From: Cricetomys ansorgei
Taxonomy: Eukaryota; Chordata; Mammalia; Rodentia; Nesomyidae
Direction: 5' to 3'
NCBI GenBank assembly: GCA_026225945.1
Contig: JAMJFZ010003746.1
Span: 5,816,501-5,880,500, forward strand
Length of the DNA: 64,000 nt
The notes under the pieces are model-generated. The model did no database searches. It was not told the DNA's origin and saw nothing but the letters and a program-made list of their open reading frames with translations. Position 1 is the stretch's first letter. Each line of letters begins with the position of its first letter. Shown here in pieces: positions 37,801 to 47,559 of this stretch. Position numbers and translations under genes: made by a program.

Positions 37801-40800
37801 TAGAATTCTGTGCTAAAACCATCAGGACCTGGGCTCTTGTAGGTGGGGAGACTTTTGGTGACTGCTTCTATTTGACTAGGGGTTATAAGTCTATTTAAAT
37901 GATTTATCTGATTTTGATTTAACTTTGAGAAAATTATCCATCTCTTTTAGTATCTCCAGTCTGGTTTAATACAGATTTTTAAAGTGAGTCCTAATGATTC
38001 TTTGGATTTTCTCAGTACCTGTTGGCTATGTTCCCCTTTTTCATTTCTGATTTTGTTAATTTGGGTATTCTTTCTGTGTCTTCAGTTAGTTTGGATGAGG
38101 TTTTGTCTACCTTGCTGTTCTTCTCAAGGAACCAACTCTTGGTTCATTTATTCTTTGAATTGTTCTCTTTGTTTCTATTTTATTGATTTCAGCCTCAGTT
38201 TGATTATTTCCTGCCACCTACTCCTTTTGGGCATGCTTACTTCTTTTTGTTCTAGAACTATCATTCAGGTGTGCTGTTAAGTTGCTAGTATGAGATCTCT
38301 CTGATTTTTTTTTTAATACAGACACTTAGTGCTATGAACTTTTCTCTTAGCCCTGCTGTAAGTGTGTCCCTTAAGTTTGGGTACATTGTGCATCTATTTT
38401 TGTTGATTTCTAGAAAGTCTTTAATCTCTTTATTTCTGTCTTGACTCAGTTTTCATTCAGGAGAGAGTTGTTCAGTCTTTGTGAATTTGTAAGCTTTCTA
38501 TTGTTTCTGTTGTTAATATCCAACTTTAATCCATGGAGGTCTGATAAGACGCAGGGGGTTATTTCAACTTGCTTGTATCTATCAAGACTTCCTTTGTGAT
38601 CAAGTATGTATTCAATATTGGAGGAAGATCCATGAAGTGCTGAGAAAAAGGTATATTCTTTTGTGTTTCAGTGAAATGTTCCATAGATATCTGTTAAGTC
38701 CAGTTGATTTATAATATCTGTTAGCTCCAGTATTTCTGTTTAAGTTTTTGTCTGAATGACCCATCCATTGGTGAGAGTGGGATACTAAAGTCTCCCATTA
38801 TCAGTGTGTGCTGGTCAATATGCTTTTAAGCTATAGTAGTGTGTTTAGGGCATAGATGTCAAGAACTGAGACATCATCTTGGTGGATTTTTCCTTTGGTG
38901 AATATAGAGTGCCCTTCCCTGTCTCTTTTGATTAATGTTGGTTTGAAATTTATTTTGTTAGATATTAGAATGGCTATACCAGCTTGCTTCTTAGGTCTAT
39001 TTGCTTGGAATATCTTTTCCAACTCTTTACCTGAGGTACTGTCTATCTTTGATGGTGAGGTGTGTTTCTTGTTTGCAGCAGAAGCATGAATCCTGCTTTC
39101 CCATACATTCTGTTAGTCTGTGTCTTTTTTTTGGGGGGGAGTTGAGACCATTGATATAAAGAGATATTAATCATTGTTTACTGTTGATTCCTTTCATTTT
39201 GTTGTTGTTGGTGGTGGTATGTGCATGTCTGTACTTTCCTTCTTTTGGTTTTGCTGGTGTGAGATTATTATTTCCTGTCTTTTTGTTTTGTAGCTTTTAA
39301 TATTCTCTCTTTATTCTATGTGTTGAGTGTTCGACTATTATATGACTAGGGGACTTTCTTTTCTGCCCAATCTATTTGGTGTTCTGTATGTTTCTTATAC
39401 CTTTATAGGCACCCCCTTCTTTAGGTTAAGAAAATCTTCTATGATTTTGTTAAAGATGTTTTTTGGGTCTTTGCTCTGGGATTCTTCTCCTTCCCCTATT
39501 TCTATTATTCTTAGGTTTGATCTTTTCACCATGCCCCAGATTTCCTGGAAGTTTTGTGTTAGGAATGTTTTATATTTAATATTTTCTTGGACCAATGTGT
39601 CTATTTTTTTTCCTATTGTGTCTTCAATGCCTGAAACTCTCTCTTCCATCTCTTGTATTCTGTTAAGGAGGAACTACAGACGTGTACCTCTGTCGTTCCT
39701 GTTTCCATACCTAGATCTTTCATTTCCAGAATTCACTCAGTTTGTGGTTTCTTTATGGCTTCTATTTCCATTTTCAAGTTTTGGACAGTTTTATCTATTC
39801 TTTTCAAGTATGTGTTTGTTTGCTTGGCTTTCCTTAAGGGATTTATTAAATTTCCTCCAATTTTTTTATTTGTCTTTCTCTTCATTTCTTCTTTAAGGTC
39901 CTCTGTTATCTTCAAAAAGTTGGTTTTAAGGTCTTTTTTTTTTCTTGTTTTTTTCAGCTATGTTGGGTAATCAGAGCCTGCTGCATTAGGATAGCTGGGC
40001 TCTGGTGGAGACATACTGCCCTGGCTGTTATTGACTGTGTTCTTCAACTGGCTCCTAGGCATCTGAGTTTGGGTTGATTATAGGTCTAGGTGCTGATTTC
40101 TGGTTTTGTCTTTGCTGGGTGGGTGATTTGTTACTTGGTTTCTGTTTCTTCTCTGGAGTTTCAGAGTGTGTTGGCTGTTTTACTGGCCTGTTTGGCTGGT
40201 GTCTTCAAGGGGGAATATGTGCTTGTTTTGGAGGGTTGGGGAAGGAGAGTCATGGACTGTGGGGAGGGAAGGCTACAGCTGGTATCCTGTTGCAGTGCTA
40301 GGGAAGACCTTTAGGCTAGATTCTTGGGCAATGGAGAGGATTAGAAGGTTTGCAGTAAAGAGTCTCACCTGGTCTTCTGTCAGGTGTGGCCTGTGGTTGA
40401 ATGGGGTGTGGATGAGGGGGTGGTGATGTGTGTGTACCCACGTTGGGGCCTGGAGCATAGTGACCGGGGAGGAGGGATGACTAAGGATTGGATCTGGGGG
40501 ACTGAGAGATTGAAGAAGTTCTGGGGGCCGGTGGGAGGCCTGCCTGTTCTTCTAGTCAGAGTGGCCTGTGGTTGAGCAGGGGCTATCTGGCTGAGTTGGG
40601 GGCTGGGACACAGTAATGAGCCTGGGGAGGTGTGACTGAGGATTGGGTCTGTGGAAATGGAGCAGAACGACTTGGGAAGTTCTTTGGGAATACAACCGAC
40701 CTGTTTTTCTGGTCTTTGTGACCAGTAGTTGAGCAGGGATGTCTGCCAGAGTTGGGGGCTGAGACAGGGCAATGGTAGGGGGGCAGGATGGTAGAGGATT

Positions 40801-42215
40801 GGGTCTGTGAGAACCAACCAAGAGAGTGGGAAGTTCTGCTGTCTAGCAGACATTAAATTTCTTGATCAAGGTCAAAGTGGATTAGACATTAAACAAGCAT
40901 TTTGTTTATTTGTTTATATCTCTTTTTCCCCTTCTATTAAATGTAGAATTTTTTTCTCATACAATATAAACTGAATACAATTTCCCCTCCCTCTACTCCT
41001 CCCAGTTCCTCCACACCTCCTCTCCCATTGTATCTACTCCGTTTCTGTTTCCCATTAGAAAAGAAAAAGATTCTAGGAGACAACAACAAAACATAACAAA
41101 ATAAGATATAAAACAAGAAACATCATTTCAAAGTCGGACAAGCCAAGCCAACAGAAAAATAAAAGAGCGCCAAGAGAAGGCAGGGGATCAGAGACCCACT
41201 CATTTACACAGTCAGTAGTCCCATAAGAGTGCTAAACTGAATGCTACAGTACCTACGCCGAGGGCCTGGCGCAGACCCAGGTGGGACTGTGCGTGCTTCC
41301 TTCGTCCCTGTGAGTTCATATGAGTTTCGCTCATGTTGATGGAGAGAGCCTTCTTCTCTTCACGTCTTCCATCCCGTCTGTGTCCCCAACTCCTTCTGCC
41401 TTCTCCTCTTCTTCATTCGGGGTTCCCTGAGCTCTTAGGGAAGGATTTGATGGACACATCTTGTTTAGAGCTGTGTATTCCAGAGTCTCTCTCCACATGT
41501 AATGTCTTACTGTGGGCCTCTGGATTTGTCCCCATCTGAAGCCTCTCAGATGATGGCTGAACCAGGCACCCATGAGTACAGCACTATATCACTGGGAGTC
41601 ATTTTATTGTTACATATTTTTTATACCAGTAATATTTGGTTTTACCCTCGTTAAACAAGTTTTTTAGTAAAAACAGTAAGGCCGCCCCTACCTCTACCCC
41701 CTTCTCTAGTCTTTGAAGGAGGCAGATAACTCCAGTTCAGAGTTAGAAAGCTTATGTAGAGAGGCGACCTCTATAAATGCCAGAAAGAAGAACTTTTACT
41801 AACTTACATTGTGGTGAGGAACCTGCGAAGAAGAGAAAGAAAATATCGTACTGTAAGGGAAAGGTCAAAATATACCATATCAGGAAAAAAAAAAAAAGTT
41901 CGTAATGCTGCCTGTATTTGGCATTTCGGAAGTGGGTTGTTAGAGAAAGGAGAGAAAATGCTGGAATGCTCACTCATCCTCAACTCTGTTCATTCAACCT
42001 GAAACCCCACCTTTTCCAGCAGCTTCTATGCCCTCGAGAAGGAATCATTTCCGTCTTTTGTCTCCCATAGGTTCTGGCACCCCCGCGAGCCCAGTTTTCC
42101 TGAAGAGCGATGTGCGTCAATAGTTTTCTGGAAACCTACAAAATGGGGCTGGAATGATGTTTTCTGTGATACTAAACGGAACTCGATATGTGAGATGAAG
42201 AAGATTTACCTATGA
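25357..42215 (+). CDS. Clec4n: Dectin-2 (C-type lectin domain family 4 member n / 6a), complete six-exon gene
   Basis: The coding exons are 25357-25387, 25913-26002, 27607-27708, 30615-30766, 33710-33825 and 42071-42215. They total 636 nt and encode 211 residues (mouse Dectin-2 is 209 from memory). The type II layout is: cytoplasmic tail 1-20 with CWSLRLWS beside the membrane; transmembrane helix about 21-43; neck 44-77; CRD 78-211. The CRD has GCCP (79-82), [27 protein letters not shown] (151-155), EPS (170-172), WND (191-193) and SICEM. There is no tail ITAM; family members signal through the FcR gamma chain, Syk and CARD9. The known role is recognition of fungal mannans by myeloid cells. 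Two things are odd: EPN is replaced by EPS, and TPF after WQWID is replaced by TLL. All introns are GT-AG, and the open frame argues for a functional gene. Confidence 0.95.
25694..25733 (+). repeat. Self-complementary (GT)n-CGCG-(CA)n block in Clec4n intron 1
   Basis: About 20 nt of GT repeat runs into gcgcgc and then about 20 nt of CA repeat, so the two arms are inverted complements around a CGCG centre. The whole block alternates purine and pyrimidine, the classical requirement for Z-DNA, and it could also extrude as a cruciform. A GTGTGG hexamer array follows at 25822-25845. Confidence 0.9.
25913..26002 (+). CDS. Clec4n: Clec4n exon 2 (membrane-spanning exon)
   Basis: The acceptor is gtctgacag and the donor is gtgg/gtaagt. 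The product reads [11 protein letters not shown], then a hydrophobic run through [18 protein letters not shown]. This is the type II signal-anchor. The LRLW motif on the cytosolic side is the membrane-proximal segment through which Dectin-2 is reported to associate with FcR gamma. The exon is 90 nt, phase 1 to phase 1. Confidence 0.93.
26026..26145 (+). repeat. 120-nt uninterrupted pyrimidine tract, Clec4n intron 2
   Basis: A CTCCCT/CTCTTC-type run with no purine on the + strand begins 24 bp after the exon 2 donor site and is followed directly by a reverse B1 element. It is the complement in kind of the purine tract before exon 1. Confidence 0.95.
26147..26287 (-). repeat. B1 SINE in Clec4n intron 2
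   Basis: A reverse B1 (gacagggtttctctgttgta, ctgtagaccaggctggcctt) directly abuts the 120-nt pyrimidine tract, which may have grown near its tail. Confidence 0.88.
27607..27708 (+). CDS. Clec4n: Clec4n exon 3 (neck)
   Basis: The acceptor is cttcacag and the donor is gctgcag/gtgaag. The product reads [16 protein letters not shown], then [17 protein letters not shown]. The [12 protein letters not shown] segment is characteristic of Dectin-2 and separates it from DCIR and MCL. Length is 102 nt, as in the upstream paralogue. Confidence 0.94.
27774..27835 (+). repeat. (GT)n microsatellite, Clec4n intron 3
   Basis: It is a GT repeat with an internal gcgcgcgtgcgtg variant, starting 66 bp after the exon 3 donor. 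Confidence 0.9.
28560..28700 (-). repeat. Diverged B1 SINE, Clec4n intron 3
   Basis: The copy contains acagatagcccaggcaggct and gagtgctgggattgcagatc. Confidence 0.6.
29180..30130 (-). mobile_element. L1 ORF1-region fragment, Clec4n intron 3
   Basis: The minus-strand ORF at 29257-29451 resembles part of L1 ORF1 and aligns by eye with 39320-39650 (shared gtctatttggtgttctgt and gatttcttctccttcc-like stretches). Confidence 0.7.
30615..30766 (+). CDS. Clec4n: Clec4n exon 4 (first CRD exon)
   Basis: The acceptor is catgtcccag and the donor is gagcag/gtagct. The product includes [33 protein letters not shown] and [14 protein letters not shown]. Cysteines of the first CRD disulfides are in place. 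Length is 152 nt, phase 1 in and phase 0 out. Confidence 0.95.
30985..33130 (-). mobile_element. Old L1 ORF2 3' half, Clec4n intron 4
   Basis: The reverse L1 landmarks are ggttcatccatgtcataata, cttttgggtatgtgcccagg and ccttgtcagtatttgctggc. The Rpl35 pseudogene is inserted in it, and a GT-AT microsatellite lies at 31772-31841. Confidence 0.7.
31251..31540 (-). pseudogene. Rpl35-ps: Processed pseudogene of ribosomal protein L35
   Basis: Read on the minus strand, fragments in shifting frames match RPL35: [49 protein letters not shown] and HRRLTK, ending with a gtcaaggcctga stop region and a short 3' UTR with a caataa element. The A-rich tail appears as T-rich DNA at about 31208-31248. It has no introns, a deletion of roughly 28 bp after VTGSAA and further frameshifts, so it is dead. 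It sits antisense in Clec4n intron 4 within an old L1. Confidence 0.8.
33131..33470. repeat. Possible ancient LTR fragment, Clec4n intron 4
   Basis: The segment tctgggcatctcttgaccct followed by gacaggcagagacatagaat resembles an old mammalian LTR end. The assignment is weak. Confidence 0.3.
33710..33825 (+). CDS. Clec4n: Clec4n exon 5 (middle CRD exon)
   Basis: The acceptor is atccacacag and the donor is attag/gtaagt. The product reads [19 protein letters not shown], then [22 protein letters not shown] at residue 133 is a possible N-glycosylation site. The family usually has a proline in the TPF/TPY position after WQWID; here it is TLL. Confidence 0.95.
34395..40847 (-). mobile_element. Near-full-length L1 retrotransposon, antisense in Clec4n intron 5
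   Basis: Reading the minus strand in order: tandem 5' UTR monomers of about 160-175 bp (about 40200-40847), ORF1 remnants (about 39300-39960), ORF2 remnants (about 35000-39100), 3' UTR, and an A-rich end (T-rich at 34395-34420). A perfect 16-bp target-site duplication, agacattaaatttctt, flanks it at 34379-34394 and 40848-40863. In L1 sense the duplication starts aagaaa, a normal endonuclease target. Both ORFs are broken by stops and shifts, and an LTR-like segment interrupts ORF2, so it is not autonomous. Confidence 0.92.
36813..37317 (-). mobile_element. LTR-like insertion nested in the antisense L1
   Basis: L1 ORF2 homology stops at about 36812 and resumes at about 37325. The roughly 505-bp interruption begins TGTGGATTC and ends TCTACA on the minus strand, and carries CAATAAAATAC on the same strand, as expected of a solo LTR. 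No matching target duplication is visible and some L1 sequence seems lost at the joint, so the retroviral identity is an inference. Confidence 0.5.
40925..41530 (-). mobile_element. Second, truncated L1 3' end
   Basis: Next to the full-length L1 is another 3' UTR fragment in the same antisense orientation. It shares the motifs seen at 34395-34830 (caca-gaccca, gcctggcgcagaccc, tccctgtgagttcatatgag). It is 5'-truncated. Confidence 0.7.
41531..42070. other. Remainder of Clec4n intron 5
   Basis: It holds no recognisable gene or strong repeat beyond short A-rich runs, and ends in the pyrimidine tract and acceptor for exon 6. Confidence 0.5.
42071..42215 (+). CDS. Clec4n: Clec4n exon 6 (last CRD exon, Ca2+-site exon, stop)
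   Basis: The acceptor is gtctcccatag. The product reads [19 protein letters not shown], then [19 protein letters not shown] and KKIYL before TGA at 42213-42215. WND is intact. The sugar-binding EPN is EPS here (codons GAG CCC AGT, 42085-42093). The exon follows an 8.2-kb intron that contains a full-length antisense L1. Confidence 0.95.
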
Positions 42216-42660
42216 GTGGCGTTTCATTCATTTACACTTTTAAAGTCCAGATCCACCAGGCTTCTTGCCGTGTACACATGACTGTGGCCAGTCTTTTCTT
42301 AGATGCCCCGTTCCACTGATGCAGAATGTGTCCTTCCTCTCGGTGACAGAGTTTGGTCAGCTTGACACAAACCAGAGCTGTCTGGGAAGAGGGAACCCCC
42401 GCTGAGGAGTAGCCTCCTTCAGGTTGACTTGTGAGCACATCTGTGGGGCACTTTCTTGATTAACGACTGTAAGAAGGCCCCGTGGGTACCCGGCAGGCAG
42501 TCCTGGGTTGTATAAGAAGGCGAGCTGAGGAAGCCATGGAGAGCAAGCCAGCAAGCGGCTTTTCTTCATCTCTGCCCTCAGGTTCCTGATCCGGGTTCTC
42601 TGCCTGGCCTCTGTCTATGATGAACTGCTGTTATTTGGAAGAATAAGATGAAATAAACTG
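42216..42660 (+). promoter_or_regulatory. Clec4n 3' UTR with repeat-derived poly(A) signal
   Basis: The first AATAAA after the stop codon is at about 42651-42656. From about 42355 the sequence matches the interspersed rodent repeat seen in reverse at 20165-20595 (shared landmarks: cagcttgacacaaac, gtcctgggtt-tataagaa, gagcaagccagcaag). The signal therefore seems to be supplied by that repeat. Actual cleavage site use is not visible. Confidence 0.5.
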
Positions 42661-42755
42661 ATTCCTCCCCAAGTTTCTTTTGGTCAGCGTATTTTTGGTT
42701 TTTTTTTTTTGTTTTTTGTTTTTCACAGCAATAGAGATGCAAACTAGGATACTCC
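42355..42755 (+). repeat. Rodent interspersed (LTR-like) repeat, + orientation
   Basis: It is homologous to 20165-20595 in opposite orientation and runs from tttggtcagcttgacacaaa to the tcacagcaatagagatg tail. The family name was not assigned; the overall form resembles rodent ERVL/MaLR LTRs. Confidence 0.6.
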
Positions 42756-43326
42756 ATTCGTTCTGTTCTTTCATTTATCATCCATGATTTTTCTCTTTTC
42801 TTCATGTTTCCACTAAACGTTTCTCTTTCCAGATTGTCCTGTCGGGCTGTTAGAATATTTATAATACAGCACTGTGTGAAAAGCACTGTTCTCAAAATGC
42901 CATAGGGGAATCCCTTGGTGAAGGTTGAGGCAGTGTCTAGAAACAGTCACTGGGGACCTGACCAAAGCTCCAGTCTGCTTATGTGGTGGTTTATTCCACA
43001 ACGTGGAATGGCACCTCGGTACTAAGTGTTGCCAGGAAGCCTCAGCTCCCACGTGTGGGAATCTCCAAAAGGCGGCTTACTAGCGCTCAGAACACGGGAG
43101 CCGCTTTCCACATGAGAAAGTGATCCAAAAGATCAAAAGCTTCAGGGAGTGTCATGAATTTACACACATCTTCAGGATTTACACACCATGACTTCTGCCT
43201 TACACAATTGAAGAAGGTAATACCCGTAAGTGTGAATAACAGCAGGTGAGAGTCGGCTGAGGACCTTCTTGGAGCCTGGTAATCCCAGCACCCCCCTGAA
43301 GATACAGAGCAGATATAATAAGAAAG

Positions 43327-43520
43327 AATGGTGATGATGGTGATGATGATGATGATGATGATGATGGTGATGATGATCCGGGTGATGGTGTTGCACGCCT
43401 TTAATCACAGCACTCAGGAGGCAGAGGCAGGTGGATCTCTGTGAGTTCAAGCCTGGTCTACAGAGTGAGTTCTAGGACAACCAGAATTATGACAAAGAAA
43501 CACTGTCTCAAAAATCAGAA
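43327..43520 (+). repeat. (GAT)n microsatellite and B1 SINE
   Basis: (GAT/GGT)n lies at 43327-43378. It is followed by a forward B1 at 43379-43520 (cacgcctttaatcacagcac, gtggatctctgtgagttcaa) with a short A-rich tail. Confidence 0.88.
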
Positions 43521-43769
43521 ACAAAAAAGACAAAAAGACAAAAATGAATAAAATATTTGAACAAACATGCCATAGAGGAGAAATGCATACACCTGGCAAA
43601 TACGATTTTATAGAAATGTGTTCCACCTGTAATTTGAGAACTGCACATCGAGATCACAATATGCTTCTTTGTTGTTGTGTGTATGTGTATGTAAATGTTC
43701 ATATGTGTGTATGTGTGTGTATGGAGGTTAGAGATAGATGCTGGGTGTTTAATTTTTTCCACCTTGACT

Positions 43770-44155
43770 TTTGAGATAAGGTCCTTCACTGAGCCCAGAG
43801 CTCACTGAATTGGCTAGACTGGCTGCACAGCAAGCCCCAGAGGTCCTCCTGTCTTGTGTCCCCTGTGCTAGTATTATCAGCAAGTGCATTGTGCTTGGCT
43901 TTTTGTTTCCACATGCATGTTGGGGAACTGAACTCAGATCCTTATGCTTGTACAGCCAGCACTTTATCAACTGAGCCATCAGCTTTTATTTTTCTCTCCA
44001 GCTTTTCTATGTATACATCTTCTGTATTGTTTTGTTTTGTTTTAGGTAGGGTCTTTTTATGTAGACCAGGCTGGCCTTGAATTCACAGACACCCTCCTTT
44101 CTTTACTTCGAGAATGCTGGGGTCACAGGTGTGTGCCACCACACTGGCTACAAAT
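43770..44155 (-). repeat. Two reverse SINE copies
   Basis: 43770-43985 is a B4/ID-like composite ending actttatcaactgagccatc. 44045-44155 is a diverged B1 (tgtagaccaggctggccttg). Confidence 0.7.
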
Positions 44156-45110
44156 ACATCTTAGTGACAAAACTGGACACAGGTTGATACCAACTGTTGG
44201 GGAAAATGTAGGTCAATGCAATGCATTAAATATGTATTGATACTTTTAACTAGCTTTGGACACCTGCTTAGTTTCCTAAGCTTCTGAATGTACATTTTCT
44301 TATGTAAATATTTCTAACTCTAAGTTTATGATTACGTATACTTAAAGGTAAAGGTGTTCCTTGGGGGAAATTTTTAGGAAGATTTTCTGGGATGCAAATT
44401 TCAGCTATATATCTGGTAGAGAAAAAAGCCAAAGAACAGCAAGCACAGAGCTCTGTGCGACGTCAGGGTGGAAGGGTGGATATGGTGGGTGTGGGAGCAC
44501 ATAAGCCTGAGGGGGGAAGAAATCTAGTTTCTGTGTTGGACCATGATGCTCACACAGCAAACCTCAAACAGAATAAAATAAAATGAGCGTCAAAAGAATA
44601 GTACATGATGAATCTGAAATCCCTGGTATGTGAGATATGACATGTATGTAACATTATATGACACACACATGTATCTACAGCTCCTGGTAAACTTTCCTCA
44701 AGGCAGGCCATAGAAATTAGTGTTTTCCAATTCCTCCCCTGTCATTCTCATGACTTTTATTTCCCATTTTCATGTGTTTTTCCCCTCTACCACCGAAACC
44801 TGTCTGTGCCTGGCTGTGGAGCCGTCTACTGGAGCGTGGGTTGCCTCACAGGACCACATCCCTGAAATAAAAAAAGGACTCTTCTCCTCCAGCACCAGCA
44901 CTGCCAGCAGCTTATAAGCTAGGGGTGGCGCCTCATGAGCTGCTTCCAGGCCATGTCTTGTGCACGTAGTCACAATTGCTGTGAGTTCATGTGTGCAAGG
45001 GCCTGTTTCACCTCAGTCACCCACTACTTCTGGCTCTTGCAACCTTTTAACCTCATCTTTCGTGATGATCCCTGAGCCTTGGGGACAAGGCACGTGGTAT
45101 AGAAGTCCAA
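44156..45110. other. Stretch with no supported feature
   Basis: It appears to be mainly unique sequence. No lectin-like exon or RNA gene was seen. Confidence 0.4.
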
Positions 45111-45117
45111 TTTAGTT

Positions 45118-45265
45118 TCTCTCTCTCTCTCTCTCTCTCTCAGTCTTTTGCTCTTTTGCTCTTTTGCTTTTTTTTTTTTTTTTGTAGACAAGGCTGACCT
45201 TAAATTTTCAGAGATCCTCCTGCCTCTGCATCCCATGTAGCTTTCCAGTTTATCTAGCACTGTTT
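45118..45265 (-). repeat. CT microsatellite, T-run and reverse SINE fragment
   Basis: CT repeats lie at 45118-45140 and a T-run at 45168-45183. B1-like sequence (gacaaggctgaccttaaatt, gagatcctcctgcctctgc) follows. Confidence 0.65.
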
Positions 45266-45269
45266 GTCT

Positions 45270-47060
45270 TTTTGCCTACGTTTATTTTTGGTCTCTTTAC
45301 AAATAATCAGGAGTACGGACTAACATCTGGGTCCTCAGTTTTACCCCACTAGTCAACTAGTCTGTTTTTATGCAACGCCACACTGTTTTTATCACTATAT
45401 CTGTCCTAAAACTCAAAACCAGGGATGGTGATCCTTCAGTTCTATTCTTATTCAAGATTGTTTCGGCTGTCCTGGGTCTTTCATGTCTCCATATTAACCT
45501 TCTGATTATTTTCCTAATTTTGTGAAGAATTGCATTGGCATTTTGATAGTGACCGCGTTGCGCTTGTAGATTGCTTTTGGTAGGATGTCTGTTTCCACAC
45601 TGTTAGTCCTACCAATCCACGAATATTGTGTGTGTGTGTGGGGGGGGCTATTTCCGTGTTCCTGTATCTTCTTTAGTTTCTCCGATACCTTAAAATTTTC
45701 ATTGTACAGTTTTTCCACAACAACAACAGAGTAAAATTATACACCAATCTCTCTTTGGTTAGATTTATTCCAAGATTTTTTTTCCAAGTTATTATACATG
45801 ATCCTGTTTTCCTGATTTCTTTCTTAGTGTGCTTGTGATTGATACATAAAAACGCTGCTGATTTTTGTGTGTTAATTTTGTACAGTGCTGCTTTGCTGAG
45901 CAAGTTTGTCAGCAGTAATAGTCTTCTGATAGAATCTTTAGAGGTTTTTATGTATATAATTCTAACATCTGCATAAGGATATCTTGATTGCTTCCTTTCC
46001 TACTTGTATCTCCTTTATCATCTCCTCTTGCCCTATTGCTGTAGCAAAGACTTCAAACCCATACTGAATGGTAGTGGAGACAGTGGGTATCCTTGTATCA
46101 CGATTCAGTGGAAATGCTTGGAGTTTTTCCTCTGTTTAACACAATGTTGTCTGTGGGCTTGATATATATATTGTTGAGCTATATCTTTTGTATGTTTAGT
46201 TTCTTAAGAAATTTATCATGAAGGGATGTTGGATTTTGTTAAAGGTCTTTTTGCATCTAATGAAATAACCAAATGGCTTCTGGCCTTGAGTCTATTTATG
46301 TGACGAATTACATTTATTGACTTACGTACAATTGAACCATCCCTGCGTCTCTTGAATGAAGCCAACTTGATTGTAGTGGATGATATTTTTGACATGGTCT
46401 TTAATAGTGTTTTATTGGGGATATGTTTTCCACTGTGTTCATCAGGGAGAGTGGTGTATAATTTTCTTTGTTCTGCTTTTCTTGGGGCTAGGTATAAGTA
46501 TAATAATACTGGCTTCATAAAAAGAATTTGGAAGCATATTTCTTTTTCTATTTTAAGAAGCATCCGTGTCAGTTCTCGGAATTTCAGGTAGAATGTCAGT
46601 GAATCTCTTTGGGCCTGGCTTTGTTTTTGCTGCTGTTGGGAGATTTATTAAATTGACGATTCAATCTCCTGACTTTTGATGGATCTGTTTAAATTTTTAA
46701 AATCTCATCTTGGTTTAACGTTAGTGTATCGTATGCATTAACAATTTGTCTATTTCTTTTAGCTTTTCTCATTTGGTAGAACAAAGGTTTTGGAAGGATG
46801 CCCTCAGAAGCCTCTGGATTCCACCCGTTCTATTGTGCTATCTTTCTTTTCTTCTCTAATTTTATGAATTTGGGCCCTCTCTCTTTCTTTTGGTTAATTT
46901 GGCTAAATGTCAGTCTTACTAATATTTTTAAAGAGCAAAGTCTTAGATCATTTCTTTTTATTTTTATTTTATTAATTTCTGCTTTGATTATTTGTCCCCA
47001 TCGACTGCTTGAGGGCTGTTGTTTGTTCTTGCTTTATACTAAAAGGAAAATATATTCAAA
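45270..47060 (-). mobile_element. Degraded L1 ORF2 fragment
   Basis: Reverse L1 ORF2 sequence (aaaccagggatggtgatcct, gattgcttttggtaggatgt, tgttggattttgttaaaggt) is more diverged than the two long L1s. Confidence 0.7.
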
Positions 47061-47559
47061 GACTAACTCAGGATTATAAAGATGAAATCCATTGTCTCTG
47101 CTTCCTGTACAACTAAATACATATCTACATACATTTCTTATTTCCTTGTTCTTTTATTAAAAATATACATTTTCAATACAGTGATTAAAAATACAGATAT
47201 TAAAAGTTGGTGGAAGACCAACCTAGCCTTCCTTCTTATGTATACTAAGAACATGTTGATTTAGATAATTTCACATTTTTTCGTAGATATTAAAAAAGAT
47301 ATCTCAAACTTTAGTATAACTGAAACATCATAATCAAGTTTATAGCTATTTTACATTTTCAGGCTCAATAGAGCACTGAATTTAAGGATAAATAATCTAG
47401 TGGAAGAATAGATCAGAAAACTCATATTTAGACAAAAAGAAATATGCAGAAATCATTTGGGTGGAGATTCCACAAATAAGAAGTAAATTAAAGGTACAAA
47501 GATATAAATTGGGGATCTAACAGATCCAATCATGTTCTTGCCAAAGAACAGAGATGGCT

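Noticed and set aside
39327..39896. 189-codon + strand ORF, hydrophobic
   Set aside because: It is antisense to L1 ORF1, whose A-rich sense strand gives Phe/Leu/Ser-rich open frames on the other strand.
40380..40853. 157-codon proline-rich minus ORF
   Set aside because: It lies in the tandem L1 5' UTR monomers; the repeated motifs reflect the monomer periodicity.
43327..43378. Regular GAT repeats considered as a structured array
   Set aside because: It is a simple trinucleotide microsatellite at a B1 edge, with no spacers as in a CRISPR array. The genome is mammalian.
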